Of a DNA stretch of 64,000 bases, positions 50,950 to 60,315 are shown in pieces (positions within the stretch are counted from its first letter, which is position 1; each line of letters opens with the position of its first letter). The position numbers were made by a program, and so were the translations under genes. Below the pieces are notes generated by a model. That model saw only the letters and a program-made list of their open reading frames with translations. It did no database searches and had not been told where the DNA came from. The stretch comes from Chondrus crispus (lineage: Eukaryota; Rhodophyta; Florideophyceae; Gigartinales; Gigartinaceae). Where the stretch lies: positions 327,962 to 391,961 of the forward strand of contig NW_005179249.1 in the NCBI RefSeq assembly GCF_000350225.1, read 5' to 3'.

Positions 50950-51887
50950 CGTCATCGAACAACCGGGGCAAAGAAGCGTTTTCCAGGACCCCCCCGGAGG
51001 GCTGGCCATTTTTCCAAGAATTCCCCTTCGATTTCCTCCAAAACCCCACGGGTACGCCCCCGCCAGCCCCGCACCGGTACGTCTCCGACCTTTCCCGGTG
51101 CGTGCGGTACCTCTGTCGGCCAAAACAGAGAGCGAAAACCGCACGGTAGTCCCTTTCCCGAACGGTTCCTATTTGGAAACTAATAGAAACTGTAAAAAAC
51201 AGTCAGAAACGGCATAAACACGTTTCTGTTTCCAAATACTCCCAGGTCGGCGACGACCTCAGGAGTCTGGAACCGTTCTCGGATATGGGCTACGATTTTT
51301 ATTCGCCCTTCTAGAGGGGAAATCGTAGCCCTTCTTCCCGTACAGTATTCCCTTGAAGAACCGAGCGGGAACTCGGGTTTACAGGTACAGCGGACGGACC
51401 CGCTGTACCTTCAACCGTCCGGATAGGCTTGCCGTTGCGGTGGGGAGTCTTCCCCCGGCGCCGGGCATCATCAAACCGGCGCCAAAGAAGCGATTTTCCC
51501 CCACCCCCCCGGAGGGCTGGCCGTTTTTCCAAAAACGGCGCCCTTTCACCGGCGACACAGCGAAGTGTGTGACCGCCAGCCTGTCCGTGCGGTCAGTGGG
51601 GAGCTCCCAGCGGCGGTACGCTCTGCCGTTCGTCCAAAACCGGTCGGTAAGTCCTGCCATTGTCACTTTCCGCGGAGGCCCCGATTTGGAAACGAAAGGA
51701 AACTGTAAAAAACGAGCAGAAACAGCCGTTTTACAGTTCCGGTTTCCAAATCCGCTTGGGCCTTCCCAAAGTCGGATTTTCCGTCTTGGGACCTCCGGAC
51801 GCGGGCGAACCCGGGGAATGCAATGCCGTGAACGGGAGGGGGCTACGATTTTTTTCCCATCCTTCTAGGAGGAAAAACGTAGCCCCC
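50950..51887 (-). repeat. Duplicated hairpin module in the TRG 3' non-coding region
   Basis: Two related units (about 50950-51331 and 51460-51887) share CCCCCCGGAGGGCTGGCC and two hairpins each. The first hairpin is ATTTGGAAAC/GTTTCCAAAT (51171-51180 with 51228-51237) and, in unit 2, an 11-bp version (51683-51693 with 51742-51752). The second is GGGCTACGATTT/AAATCGTAGCCC (51287-51298 with 51320-51331) and, in unit 2, GGGGGCTACG/CGTAGCCCCC (51838-51847 with 51878-51887). Positioned after the coding frame, it could act in 3' processing or packaging. Confidence 0.6.
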
Positions 51888-52236
51888 TTTTGGGCTTAAT
51901 TAAAAGCCGGCGACCGGAGTCGCCTCCTTGCCGTCCAGGGCCCTCCGCGCCGGGCTAATCCGGCGCGGGGCAGCGGTAGCGCGCGGTTGCCCACGCGCTC
52001 TTGCGGTGGCGGGTTACCGCGACGGGTGCGGCCTGTGGCCTACCCCCGGGGTCGCCCGTCCGGGTGAGATCTTCCCGACCGCCTGGTCGGGGGTGCCGCT
52101 GCGGGTTTCCATCCGCGCTACCATGTCGGGTTGACGCGTACCGCGGCCCGACGGGCGGGCGACCGCACTATCGTCGTGACGGGTCATTGCGGGGGCGGGT
52201 TCCCGTTCCCCCCGCAACACCCGGTGCGCGTCCCCA

Positions 52237-55011
52237 TTACCGGCTTGGGGCGGAACCGGCCTTTTCCTTGGTAATTTCCGCCTGCTTTTTCCTTGCGGCG
52301 GGTGGTTTCTCGGCGGTTTGACGAGCTCCGATTGGGTACCCCCCGAGGATCGGAGGCGTCTTGAACCGCCGCCGTGGTCCAGCGGCCACACGTGCCGGGC
52401 GGTGTATGCCGCTCGCGCAACTCGTGGTCCACAGTGCCCTGGAGCCCCGGCGAGGTCGTGCCCATACAGTATTTACGCGGCTGGGTTCCGTCTCTCGGCG
52501 GCGGGTATGCACCGGGGCGCCAAGCCGTTTGACCACCGCCGCGTCAGGTCGTCCTGCCGGCGGGTCAGCTTCCCCCCCGCGTCGGTCCATTCGGTACGGC
52601 TCGGGCGGTGGCACGCAGGGGATCCGCGTGCGCCGTAAACGGGTGGTGGCCGTCTGGAGGAGACCCGCGGCGGAGTCGCCCCCCATCCGCGCCGGGTATT
52701 CCGGTGCGGGGTTTGGGGTGGCGCACGCGGGGTTACGCGTGCATCGGTGGCGACCTCGCCCCCTCCTGCGCCGGGTCCTCCGGCGCGGGGTTTGCAGTGA
52801 CGCGCGCGGGGTTTCGCGTGCGTCCGTGGCGATTGGCCGCCTCCTGCGCCGGGTCTTCCGGCGCGGGGTGGGCGGTGACGCACGCGGGGTTCCGCGTGCG
52901 TCTGTGGCGACCTCGCCCCCTCCTGCGCCGGGTCTTCCGGCGCGGGGTGGGCGGTGACGCACGCGGGGTTCCGCGTGCGTCTGTGGCGACCTCGCCCCCT
53001 CCTGCGCCGGGTCTTCCGGCGCGGGGTTTGCGGTGACGTGCGCGGGGTTCCGCGTGCGTCTGTGGCGACCTCGCCCCCGCCTGCGCCGGGTCTTCCGGCG
53101 TGGGGTGTGCGGTGGCGATTGGCCGCTGCGCGGGGGAGGTCCTCCGCGGGTTTCATCCGCGGCTTGCGCCACGGGGTCCTCGGTGTGGTCGAGGTGCGGT
53201 TCCTCGACCACTTTGACGCCTGCGGGGGCCGTTTGACGCTGGTTTTGCCAAGCGAACGGCCCCTGGCGGTTGAACGGGGATCCCGGGCGGGGGCCTTGCC
53301 GGATGCGTAGCTTCTGGTAGTTGGCCTCTCGTGCCTCCAGAAGCTTGGCCCGCAGGCCCGCATCGGCAACGACGGGGCACGCCTCTTGTCGGTGCGTGGT
53401 GTCCAGGCAGAACCGGCACGGTGGCGGTCTGGGAAATCTCCCGCCGGAGAACCGGACGCGTGGATCCTGCCCTTGCCTCCCGTACGGTCCTGTGCGCACG
53501 TCGCCAGGGTTGGCGGGCGGAACCGGGGCGCCCGCCGTCAAAGCTGCCGGCGACGGATAGTAACCCGTCGGTGGCGAGCTCATCGAGGTTGGCGTGGCGG
53601 TTTGGTCCGTCACGGCCAGGATTGCTTCTTCAGCAAATCCCCCAGCCATCGGGATGTCGGATGCCGACTCAACCGACAGCACGGGCCTCGTCCTTGCGGT
53701 GCGGTCAGATCTTCTAGCCGCTCCGGGAGGTTCTCGGTGCGCCATGGCGGACATCCCCTGTCGACGGGAAGCCCGATTGGTTTCCCCGATCGCTTGCGCA
53801 TAGCGAGCGACGGATTGGTAATCCACATCCGGGTGCGTAGCGAGGTAATTGCGGACCTGCGCGCACGTGGCGGGAAGTAACCTTACCGTGGGCCGTCGCT
53901 CGTCGCTCTTCGAGGCAGCCCGGCGGTGTCTGCCCGAGCGACGACGTTCCTCATCCGACTCGGTGTGGTAGTCTTCCGAGTCGGACGGGTCGTGCCGGTG
54001 CCGGTCTCGGCTCCTGTCGCGGCGTGCCCTGTGGCCCCGCCTGCGAGAGTCTTCCGAACCGGATGGGTCATCATCGGAGGGGTATCCTCCCCCTCCGGCA
54101 TCGCGGTATCGCCCGTGGCGTGCCTCGCGGTTATCGCGGTATCGCCAGCGGCGTCCCTCGCGGTCTTCATCCGTCCTGTGACGGGGGTCTTCTGCGTCGG
54201 AATACCGGGTGTATTCCGCTTCGGTCCTGTGCGTGCCGGGTGCACGTCTTCTGCTCAACCGGTACGGGTCCCGATTCTCTGTCTCGGGGAGCCCCAGGCG
54301 GTTGTCTGTCCCGCGGGGGTAGCCCGTACCGGCGAGTATGGGGAGGACATTTTCTGTGGTCCTCCCTGTAGCACCGTGAACAGTTGGGAGATAGATGGCT
54401 CTGCCCTCCGGGTGAGGGTCCATCCTATCAATCCCGGGTACGGCGCCGATCGGATCAGCGATATTAAAGCTTGAGCCCGGAACGGTTTCACGGCGCGGCG
54501 CCGGCGGCGGTACCGCGCCTCCCGTTTCGGTAAATGTCGTGGCCAGACGGATGGCCACGGCGGAGCTAATAGCTCCCTTTAGAGCCAATGCGGTCGGAGA
54601 TTCGTCCTCCTCCGCGGCGAGCGCTGCCACCACCTCGTCGCGTACGAGGGGGGCGATCTTCTCGTCCAGCAGGGCGCGGAGCGCGGTGTCCGCATGCTCC
54701 GCCACCAGTCTTGGTGCCGTTCGGTCGAGGCAAACCTGGACGACCTGAGGTAGTTCCTCAGCGAGGAAATCCTCCATCCAGGTTTGTAATCGCGGGAGTA
54801 ACGCGTCGTACAGTACTTGTACGCGGTTCCTCCCACCAGCCGGTAGCCCGGCGGTGGTGTCCGAAACGGAAGGAGTCTTCTGGCCCCTGGTAGACGGCGG
54901 GCGTAGCAGGGCTTCCGGATTGTCGATCCGGGGGCGCTGTGCGCCTCTGCCACTGCGGGTACTTGCTCGCCCGGAGGCGGTATGTTCTCCGGCGGAGTCC
55001 GCACGGTTCAT
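52237..55011 (-). CDS. TRG gag-like protein
   Basis: This 924-residue frame starts at ATG 55011. The N-terminal 180 residues include an Ala/Glu-rich helical part (LPRLQTWMEDFLAEELPQVV). Residues about 230-385 are extremely Arg/Asp/Ser-rich, including RRRGHRARRDRSRDRHRHDP. A conserved-looking LLPATCAQVRNYLATHPDVD follows near 385. A CCHC knuckle, CRFCLDTTHRQEAC, is near residue 532. Residues about 630-775 are encoded by a 79-bp tandem repeat. I see no capsid domain of known type, so gag-like rests on the knuckle and position. The two-LTR setting supports a packaging role. Confidence 0.7.
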   Translation of the reverse strand: MNRADSAGEHTASGRASTRSGRGAQRPRIDNPEALLRPPSTRGQKTPSVSDTTAGLPAGGRNRVQVLYDALLPRLQTWMEDFLAEELPQVVQVCLDRTAPRLVAEHADTALRALLDEKIAPLVRDEVVAALAAEEDESPTALALKGAISSAVAIRLATTFTETGGAVPPPAPRRETVPGSSFNIADPIGAVPGIDRMDPHPEGRAIYLPTVHGATGRTTENVLPILAGTGYPRGTDNRLGLPETENRDPYRLSRRRAPGTHRTEAEYTRYSDAEDPRHRTDEDREGRRWRYRDNREARHGRYRDAGGGGYPSDDDPSGSEDSRRRGHRARRDRSRDRHRHDPSDSEDYHTESDEERRRSGRHRRAASKSDERRPTVRLLPATCAQVRNYLATHPDVDYQSVARYAQAIGETNRASRRQGMSAMAHREPPGAARRSDRTARTRPVLSVESASDIPMAGGFAEEAILAVTDQTATPTSMSSPPTGYYPSPAALTAGAPVPPANPGDVRTGPYGRQGQDPRVRFSGGRFPRPPPCRFCLDTTHRQEACPVVADAGLRAKLLEAREANYQKLRIRQGPRPGSPFNRQGPFAWQNQRQTAPAGVKVVEEPHLDHTEDPVAQAADETRGGPPPRSGQSPPHTPRRKTRRRRGRGRHRRTRNPAHVTANPAPEDPAQEGARSPQTHAEPRVRHRPPRAGRPGAGGGEVATDARGTPRASPPTPRRKTRRRRRPIATDARETPRASLQTPRRRTRRRRGRGRHRCTRNPACATPNPAPEYPARMGGDSAAGLLQTATTRLRRTRIPCVPPPEPYRMDRRGGEADPPAGRPDAAVVKRLGAPVHTRRRETEPSRVNTVWARPRRGSRALWTTSCASGIHRPARVAAGPRRRFKTPPILGGYPIGARQTAEKPPAARKKQAEITKEKAGSAPSR
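52690..53120. repeat. 79-bp tandem repeat inside the TRG frame
   Basis: About five to six units of a GC-rich repeat with period 79 bp (for example the word CCTCGCCCC begins at 52911, 52990 and 53069). The first units are shorter or diverged. As 79 is not a multiple of three, successive units are read in successive frames, and the frame stays open through all of them. Confidence 0.8.
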
Positions 55012-55138
55012 CGTCGATGATCACTGGCGATCGACACGGTGATTTTCGACCTCTTTCAATCCGATCGGTAGTTGCTCGCGCTGGCGATCCAGTGCGGGCT
55101 CAACCTCTGTAGTTATACCATCCACAAGAGTACCAAAA

Positions 55139-55715
55139 TGTGGTATAACTACCTTCGTCCCGACCACTCGGAACGAGGGGGGTTAGAGGTAAGGGAGCGC
55201 GCGACGCTGGGTAACCCACGCGAGCGCGAACCGTACGGAAGGACTCGAAAAGAGGGAAGGCTCACGTGGCCGGTGACGCGCAGCCGGTCGGTGGTGTTAG
55301 ATCCGGACGGCCGGTCACGGGTTAGAAGCCTGAGACTTAGAGGTAAAACCGGACGGAGTTAGCAAAAAGCCGTAAAGGGAAGGGAGGCGAGTCTGCCCCC
55401 GTTTACTGGAACGGGGCAGGTGCCCCCGGTCTTAACCCCTAAGTGGGACGCCAGGACACCTGTCCCGCTACAGTAGCTGTTACTTACTGTATACCAGCTA
55501 CTGTGCTAAATTGGCTAATTTGTGCCATTAACTACTAATTACTAATTACTTACCGTTCGAATCCTACACGTGTAACCAGCGGGGTACTCCTGTACTCCAC
55601 ACCGGCCGTGTGCGGTAAATATAACTCCTTACAGTTCTTCTCGCGCTTACAGCCCATCGTACTGTATCCCGGGGCGGCAGCGGTGGCGCCGTTGCCTTCG
55701 CGCTGTTCTACTACA
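55139..55715 (-). repeat. 5' LTR of TRG
   Basis: This 577-bp LTR is followed directly by the DIRS-L coding region at 55716, with no copy of the left flank GATAT. Confidence 0.9.
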
Positions 55716-55726
55716 ACTACGGGGAG

Positions 55727-56272
55727 GTGGTCACTGAGCTGAACTCGCTGAAGCTGGTAGGAGAAGGGAGCGTCTTCGGGCGGGGACCGTATGTGCCAGT
55801 AACCCATATGGGTTACTTCAGACCCCCCGCGGACGCCTTCCTCGCAGACCTGAGGTCGAAGGACCGACGGTCCGCAAAGGAATGGGAATATCTGAACGCT
55901 ATAGGCGTGTGGACTGAGCTAGGTTTGGCCGCGCTGGAGGTAGCGAACGGACAAGAAGGAACAATCGAGAATATTGGACGCCGTCTGGCCTTGGCCGAGG
56001 GTTCGTTCAAGGCTGTATTAGAGGTCGCGTCGATGCGAGCCCAGTACTTCCGGGACATAACGGAACAGGGGGTCGAAATGGCACGGCAGATGTCGTTTAT
56101 GGTCGAGCAAGGGCACGACGCCGTGTTTTCCGAGTCTTATCGGTCGGCGCGCGAGGCTCTCACGTCCAAACTCGAGATCGAGACTGCCAAGCAGCTCGCA
56201 AAGGCGCGTCTTGAGCGCGCCAGGGGCCAAGGCCAAACAGGCGGACCGACTGGGTCTGCCGATAAGTGTTGA
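55727..56272 (+). pseudogene. DIRS-L gag-like region
   Basis: Helical sequence (RSKDRRSAKEWEYLNAIGVW, ETAKQLAKARLERARGQGQ) stands at the position of the DIRS first gene, directly before RT. The N-terminal part is cut off by TRG. Confidence 0.5.
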
Positions 56273-57876
56273 TGGGACCGAAGGGTCCAGAGACCGCAAA
56301 GGCAGCCGGGGGACAGCCTTTGTGGAGGAGAACGTCTTTCAGGGCCGACAGGTGGCAGTCGGTCCTTGGAGCGTCGGACTTTGTGGCTCGCGCCATAAAG
56401 TATAGGATTGGGGACCTTTTGTCTGTCCCGGTTACGGAAGGGACCATTCTCGGAGAAATCCCCCAGTCGGAGGAAGACAAGTGCTTCGCCGGAGAAGACT
56501 TGGCACAAGGATGCCGGAATGGAGTCTACGAGGAGGTCGGGCATCGGGAGATCGAGAGGTTGGTCGGGGAGGGGAAGATGGTGTCATCGGCATTCGTGGT
56601 CTGGCAAGGGGAGGACGAGGACCGCAAAGGGCGGTTCGTTGTGAACTTCCGCAGGCAGAGCCAGCATTGGCCGCGCGGGAGCATTCGGATGGAGACACTG
56701 CCGTCGCTCGCCGTAGACTTGCAGAAGGGGGACCATATGATGTCGTGGGACTTCAAGAGTGGGTACAAGCATTTCTACCTGCACCCCGACATCCGCGACT
56801 TCTTCCTCTTTCGATACGAGGGGAGGTACTACCGATGTATTGCCCTACCGTTTGGCTGGGGGCACTCGGTACTTTGGTTTACGAAGCTACTGAGGACTCT
56901 CGTACAGTATCTCAGATCGAGGATGCGCTACCGCGTTCTGCCGTACATCGACGACTTTCTGGCGGCCCCGGCGCCGCACGGCGTGAGGGCTACGAGAAGG
57001 GACTGTGCGAAGGCGGGGAAGAAGCTGACTGCACTTTTTGGTCGGCTGGGTCTGGTCAGGCACCCATACAAGGGCTGTTGGGAATGGTCGCAGCGATTGG
57101 ATCACCTTGGAATGCATCTGCATACGACTGCGATGCGTGTTTTGGTCTTGGACAAGAAGGTTACCCGTGTGCGTGCTCTCGCCAAGAAATTGCTGCTGCT
57201 CGCGCAGCGCAACCGCCGTCTCGTCCCTCTCGCTCTACTTCGCCACTATTGTGGTGTCTGTGTCTCGGTGACTCTCGCCCTCCCATTGGCACGCTTCGAC
57301 ACGCGTTCCCTCTACTTTGCAATGAGCTTAGCGGAAAGGAAGTGCGCGGAGCGCGAGGAGCGAGAAAGAAGTCCCCAGTATTGCGCCTGGAGCTCGCAAG
57401 CTCGCTCCGCGGCGCTATCTGGTGACTTCGCTCGAGTCGACGAAGCGCGAGCGGCGCGCGCGCCGCGCGCGCCCAAGGCGCTGCCGAAGGGTTTCAAGGT
57501 GCGGCTCTGTCGCCAGTCGCTGCGCGACCTTGGCTATTGGCGTGCATTGACCAGGGGCGAAAGACGCGAATTAGTGCCGTCAGGAGTGGATCTCACCATG
57601 CACAGCGATGCAGCCGACGTCGGTTATGGTGGCACGTTGGAAAAGGACGAGCGACAAGAGTCGCGGGGTTTGTGGGCGGGTCAAGGTTTCTGGAGCGAGA
57701 CCAACAGAGCGCGCTCGATTACTTTACGCGAGCTTGGAGCAGTCCGTCTCCTCCTCCACCGACACTTTGCCGCCTACGTGTCAAGCCCCCGTGTCCGCAA
57801 GGTGTTGTTACACGAGAACAATCAAGCCGTCGTCTACATCTTGAACGCGATGGTCTCGGCTTCCCCGGGGAAATGA
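56266..57876 (+). CDS. DIRS-L reverse transcriptase and RNase H
   Basis: This 536-residue frame has RT motifs MMSWDFKSGYKHFYLHPDIR (about residues 160-180), ALPFGWGHSVLWFTKLLR (about 195) and the catalytic box LPYIDDFLAAPAP (about 225). HLGMHLHTTAMRVLV follows near 285. RNase H of DIRS type begins near 445 (TMHSDAADVGYGGTLEKD) and ends with LHENNQAVVYILNAMVSASP. It would copy element RNA into circular DNA. Confidence 0.85.
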   Translation: MLMGPKGPETAKAAGGQPLWRRTSFRADRWQSVLGASDFVARAIKYRIGDLLSVPVTEGTILGEIPQSEEDKCFAGEDLAQGCRNGVYEEVGHREIERLVGEGKMVSSAFVVWQGEDEDRKGRFVVNFRRQSQHWPRGSIRMETLPSLAVDLQKGDHMMSWDFKSGYKHFYLHPDIRDFFLFRYEGRYYRCIALPFGWGHSVLWFTKLLRTLVQYLRSRMRYRVLPYIDDFLAAPAPHGVRATRRDCAKAGKKLTALFGRLGLVRHPYKGCWEWSQRLDHLGMHLHTTAMRVLVLDKKVTRVRALAKKLLLLAQRNRRLVPLALLRHYCGVCVSVTLALPLARFDTRSLYFAMSLAERKCAEREERERSPQYCAWSSQARSAALSGDFARVDEARAARAPRAPKALPKGFKVRLCRQSLRDLGYWRALTRGERRELVPSGVDLTMHSDAADVGYGGTLEKDERQESRGLWAGQGFWSETNRARSITLRELGAVRLLLHRHFAAYVSSPRVRKVLLHENNQAVVYILNAMVSASPGK

Positions 57877-59418
57877 TGGTGGAGTTACAACGACTGGAGG
57901 TCCTCCTGCGAGCCCTCAACGTCAACCTGGACGCGTGGTGAATCCCGTCTGCGGTCAATCGTTTCGCGGACCCGCTCTCGCTAACTTGGGATCCCGGCGA
58001 TGTGACGGCTACGGACAGCTTGTTACGGTCCGTGATGCGCGAGTACCGTTTGGATCACGTCGCTTTCCGCCATCGTTCCCTCGGCGAGACGCTTGTCGCC
58101 CGGACGAAGTATCTCAGGACACAGATGCAGGAAGACTGGGGAGACGGAGTCGCTCGGTTGTGGAACCCCCCATTCGATCAACTGCCGTTGGTCGTTCGCA
58201 AGATAGAGCAGGAGGGCGGTCGAGGAGTGGTGATAGCTCCGCACTGGCCGGCGCAAGCCTGGCACGCACGCTTGGTCGGCTTCAGCTCTCGGACACTGAT
58301 GCTTCGCCCCGCCGACAACGCCACTCCGCTTCTGCGCGGCTCCCGCGCGCTCGATCACTGGTCGGTGACTCTCGCGGTGTTGGGCTGAGGTTCGCCTGGA
58401 AGGAGCGGATACGGGATGTGGTGCTGGCGCTTACTGGGCTGAGCCCGACTGGTGGAGGGGAGGAGGCTGCGCGGCTTTTAACGGAGTTTAGATACTCAAA
58501 CAGTACCTGGACAAACTGTTTGAGCCAACTCCGCAAGTGGCTGGGTCTCTGTGACGAGTAGGGCCGCACTCCCAAGCCGGTTACCGAGGGAGACGTGCTC
58601 ACGTACATGGGGTATCTGTCGCTCGAGGGGCGGGTGAGTGCGCGCTCAGCTCCGCAGTATGTGTCTGCTATCTCGCAGTACCACATACAGCACAACCTCG
58701 CCTCCCCGACGCTTACAGCGAATGTCCGGGCCCTCCTCAAGGCCTTTTCCAAGAAGGCCTGCACTGATGGGACCACGAACCCCGGTCGGATTGTTTGTGG
58801 CGCCCGGTCTATGCAGCGGGTCCTGGAATTCGGGTTGGCCAGCTCGGATGTGGAGGAGGTGGGCTGCTGCGCGATGGCTATTTTTCCTACATCTTTCAGG
58901 GCCGTTCGATCTCCGTAGCGCTCGTCAAGAAGAGCGACCTTCGATTCCATGACGGGCCATCCGGGGGACTGACGGCGTTGCTGACCCATCGCAAAGGCGC
59001 CAAGCTTCGCCCGCTCTACCTCGCCTACCCTGCTAATCACGACTGGGGCGATGCTGCAGGTCCTCCCGCCCTCCTCCGTTGTTGGCGATCGCTACGCCCA
59101 CCGAGCGGGGGTTTCTTTAACCTTCGCGCAGGCAAGCCGCTTGGCGCTGCAGACCTCGCACTTGGCGTCTCCAGTGCTCTCGCGCTCGTCGGCGCCACCG
59201 CCCCGGACGGTTTCTACTACGGCTCCCATAGCCCCCGGATTGGGGGCTCCAACGAGCTGTTGAACCTGCAGTACACTCGGGAGTGGGTGATGGCGCGCAT
59301 GGACTGGGGCTCTGAGATGTTTATGGTTTATTTCGACAGTCGAATCGTCCTCACCTCGCTGTCGGGGTGGTTCTTTCGACACCTGCGCCGCGCCCCGCCG
59401 CCAACGCCTTCTCCGTAA
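57877..59418 (+). pseudogene. DIRS-L tyrosine recombinase region
   Basis: The first part (57.95-58.3 kb) has RLWNPPFDQLPLVVRKIEQE and VVIAPHWPAQAWHARLVG, the spacer typical between RNase H and recombinase in DIRS elements. The recombinase shows a helical core-binding part (TWTNCLSQLRKWLGLCDE near 58.53 kb, YVSAISQYHIQHNL near 58.67 kb). The catalytic block YYGSHSPRIGGSNELL is near 59.23 kb, with the H-x-x-R pair, and the candidate tyrosine is in MVYFDSR near 59.33 kb. It would insert the circular cDNA. It is a fossil; the parts lie in more than one frame. Confidence 0.7.
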
Positions 59419-59420
59419 CC

Positions 59421-59930
59421 CCCTTTGGCCCTTCGCGTCCGTGTACACGTGTGTGTATGCGGGTGAAGACTCAGCCGGAAAGTAGCGAGCATCTCTATCA
59501 GTATGCCGAGCGTCGCCAGGCGGTACGACCCAGAGCTGTACTCTACTTGAGCTCGTGGGGCCGCACCGCCCACCGCCGACCCCTCGGCATGTCTATTTCT
59601 CTCCCACCCCCCCGCCCTTGATCTCGTCGCTCCCCGAGTCTTTCTCACATGTCTACTTCTTTGTTTTGTTTCTTTATGTTGTTTTGTTTCTTATGTTGTT
59701 TCTATATTGTTTCTACTTCTAGTTTTTAGGTTTTGACCCGGCAGTTTCTATGACTACAGTATCATAGCGTATTCCCTTGCGGACGTCCTTTGCCAGGTAA
59801 AATTACTAAACTCTTCACACTATATACAGGTCTACGTGTACACGTCACAGCATATTCCTAGACGTTAGTCTAGGTGTAGGCAAGAAAAAAGGGGACTCGT
59901 TATTACACGTGTTCAGTTTTTTTCTGTAAA
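59421..59930. other. Non-coding tail after DIRS-L
   Basis: It has a T-rich stretch with TTGTTTC repeats (59655-59725), a CACGTG-like run (59835-59845) and a small perfect hairpin CCTAGAC-GTTA-GTCTAGG (59858-59875). It may contain the DIRS-L 3' end, but I could not pair it with a terminal repeat. Confidence 0.4.
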
Positions 59931-60262
59931 GTACACGTGTTCACTTCTCCTTATGAGGGGAACGGGGTGTGAGGGGAACGGGGTGGTGCTGAACTTTTCT
60001 TCTGTAAAGTAGTAAAGTACACGTGTTCACTTCTCCTTATGAGGGGAACGGGGTGTGAGGGGAACGGGGTGGTGCTGAACTTTCCTGTAAAGTAGTAAAG
60101 TACACGTGTTCACTTCTCTTTATGAGGGGAACGGGGTGTGAGGGGAACGGGGTGGTGCTGAACTTTCCTGTAAAGTAGTAAAGTACACGTGTTCACTTCT
60201 CTTTATGAGGGGAACGAGGTGTGAGGGGAACGGGGTGGTGCTGAACTTTTTATTTCTGTAGT
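59931..60262. repeat. Tandem array, four units of 83-86 bp
   Basis: The word GTACACGTG begins at 59931, 60017, 60100 and 60183. Each unit contains the doublet GAGGGGAACGGGGT and ends GGTGGTGCTGAAC. A partial unit occurs again at about 61518-61560, beyond the inverted-repeat element. There are no unique spacers, so this is a satellite-like array. Confidence 0.85.
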
Positions 60263-60315
60263 AAATTTTTCTTTTCTGTTTCTTTTTTGGCTTAATGCTG
60301 CAATCAGTAGTGGTA

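Larger units (their letters stand above)
50105..55715 (-). mobile_element. TRG: LTR element encoding only a gag-like protein
   Basis: The LTRs are 50105-50680 and 55139-55715. A purine tract lies beside the left LTR (complement GACCCCCTTCC at 50681) and the primer site TGGTACTCTTGTGG beside the right one. The single large frame (- strand) has a zinc knuckle but no protease, RT or integrase, so the element would depend on enzymes from another LTR element. Its LTR ends (TGT..., ...CTACA) and GC content resemble the gypsy elements here. The left flank (GATAT) and right flank (ACTAC) do not match, and the element joins Cop-K to DIRS-L. Confidence 0.85.
55716..59420 (+). mobile_element. DIRS-L: DIRS-like tyrosine-recombinase retroelement, 5'-truncated
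   Basis: It contains, in order on the + strand, a gag-like frame, RT with RNase H, and a tyrosine recombinase. That combination, without an integrase or aspartic protease, defines the DIRS order. The 5' end is missing where TRG abuts. The split or inverted terminal repeats of the family were not identified. It is broken, with roughly three to five interruptions. Confidence 0.82.

Noticed and set aside
52361-53310. Plus-strand frames over the TRG tandem repeat
   Set aside because: They arise because the 79-bp repeat is GC-rich and open on both strands; the - strand frame has the knuckle and fits the LTR orientation.
58400-59418. A phage-type integrase or prophage
   Set aside because: The recombinase lies directly downstream of a DIRS-type RT and RNase H, so it belongs to that retroelement.
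59931-60262. Regular repeats that might suggest a CRISPR array
   Set aside because: Units are directly tandem with no unique spacers, and the setting is eukaryotic retroelements.
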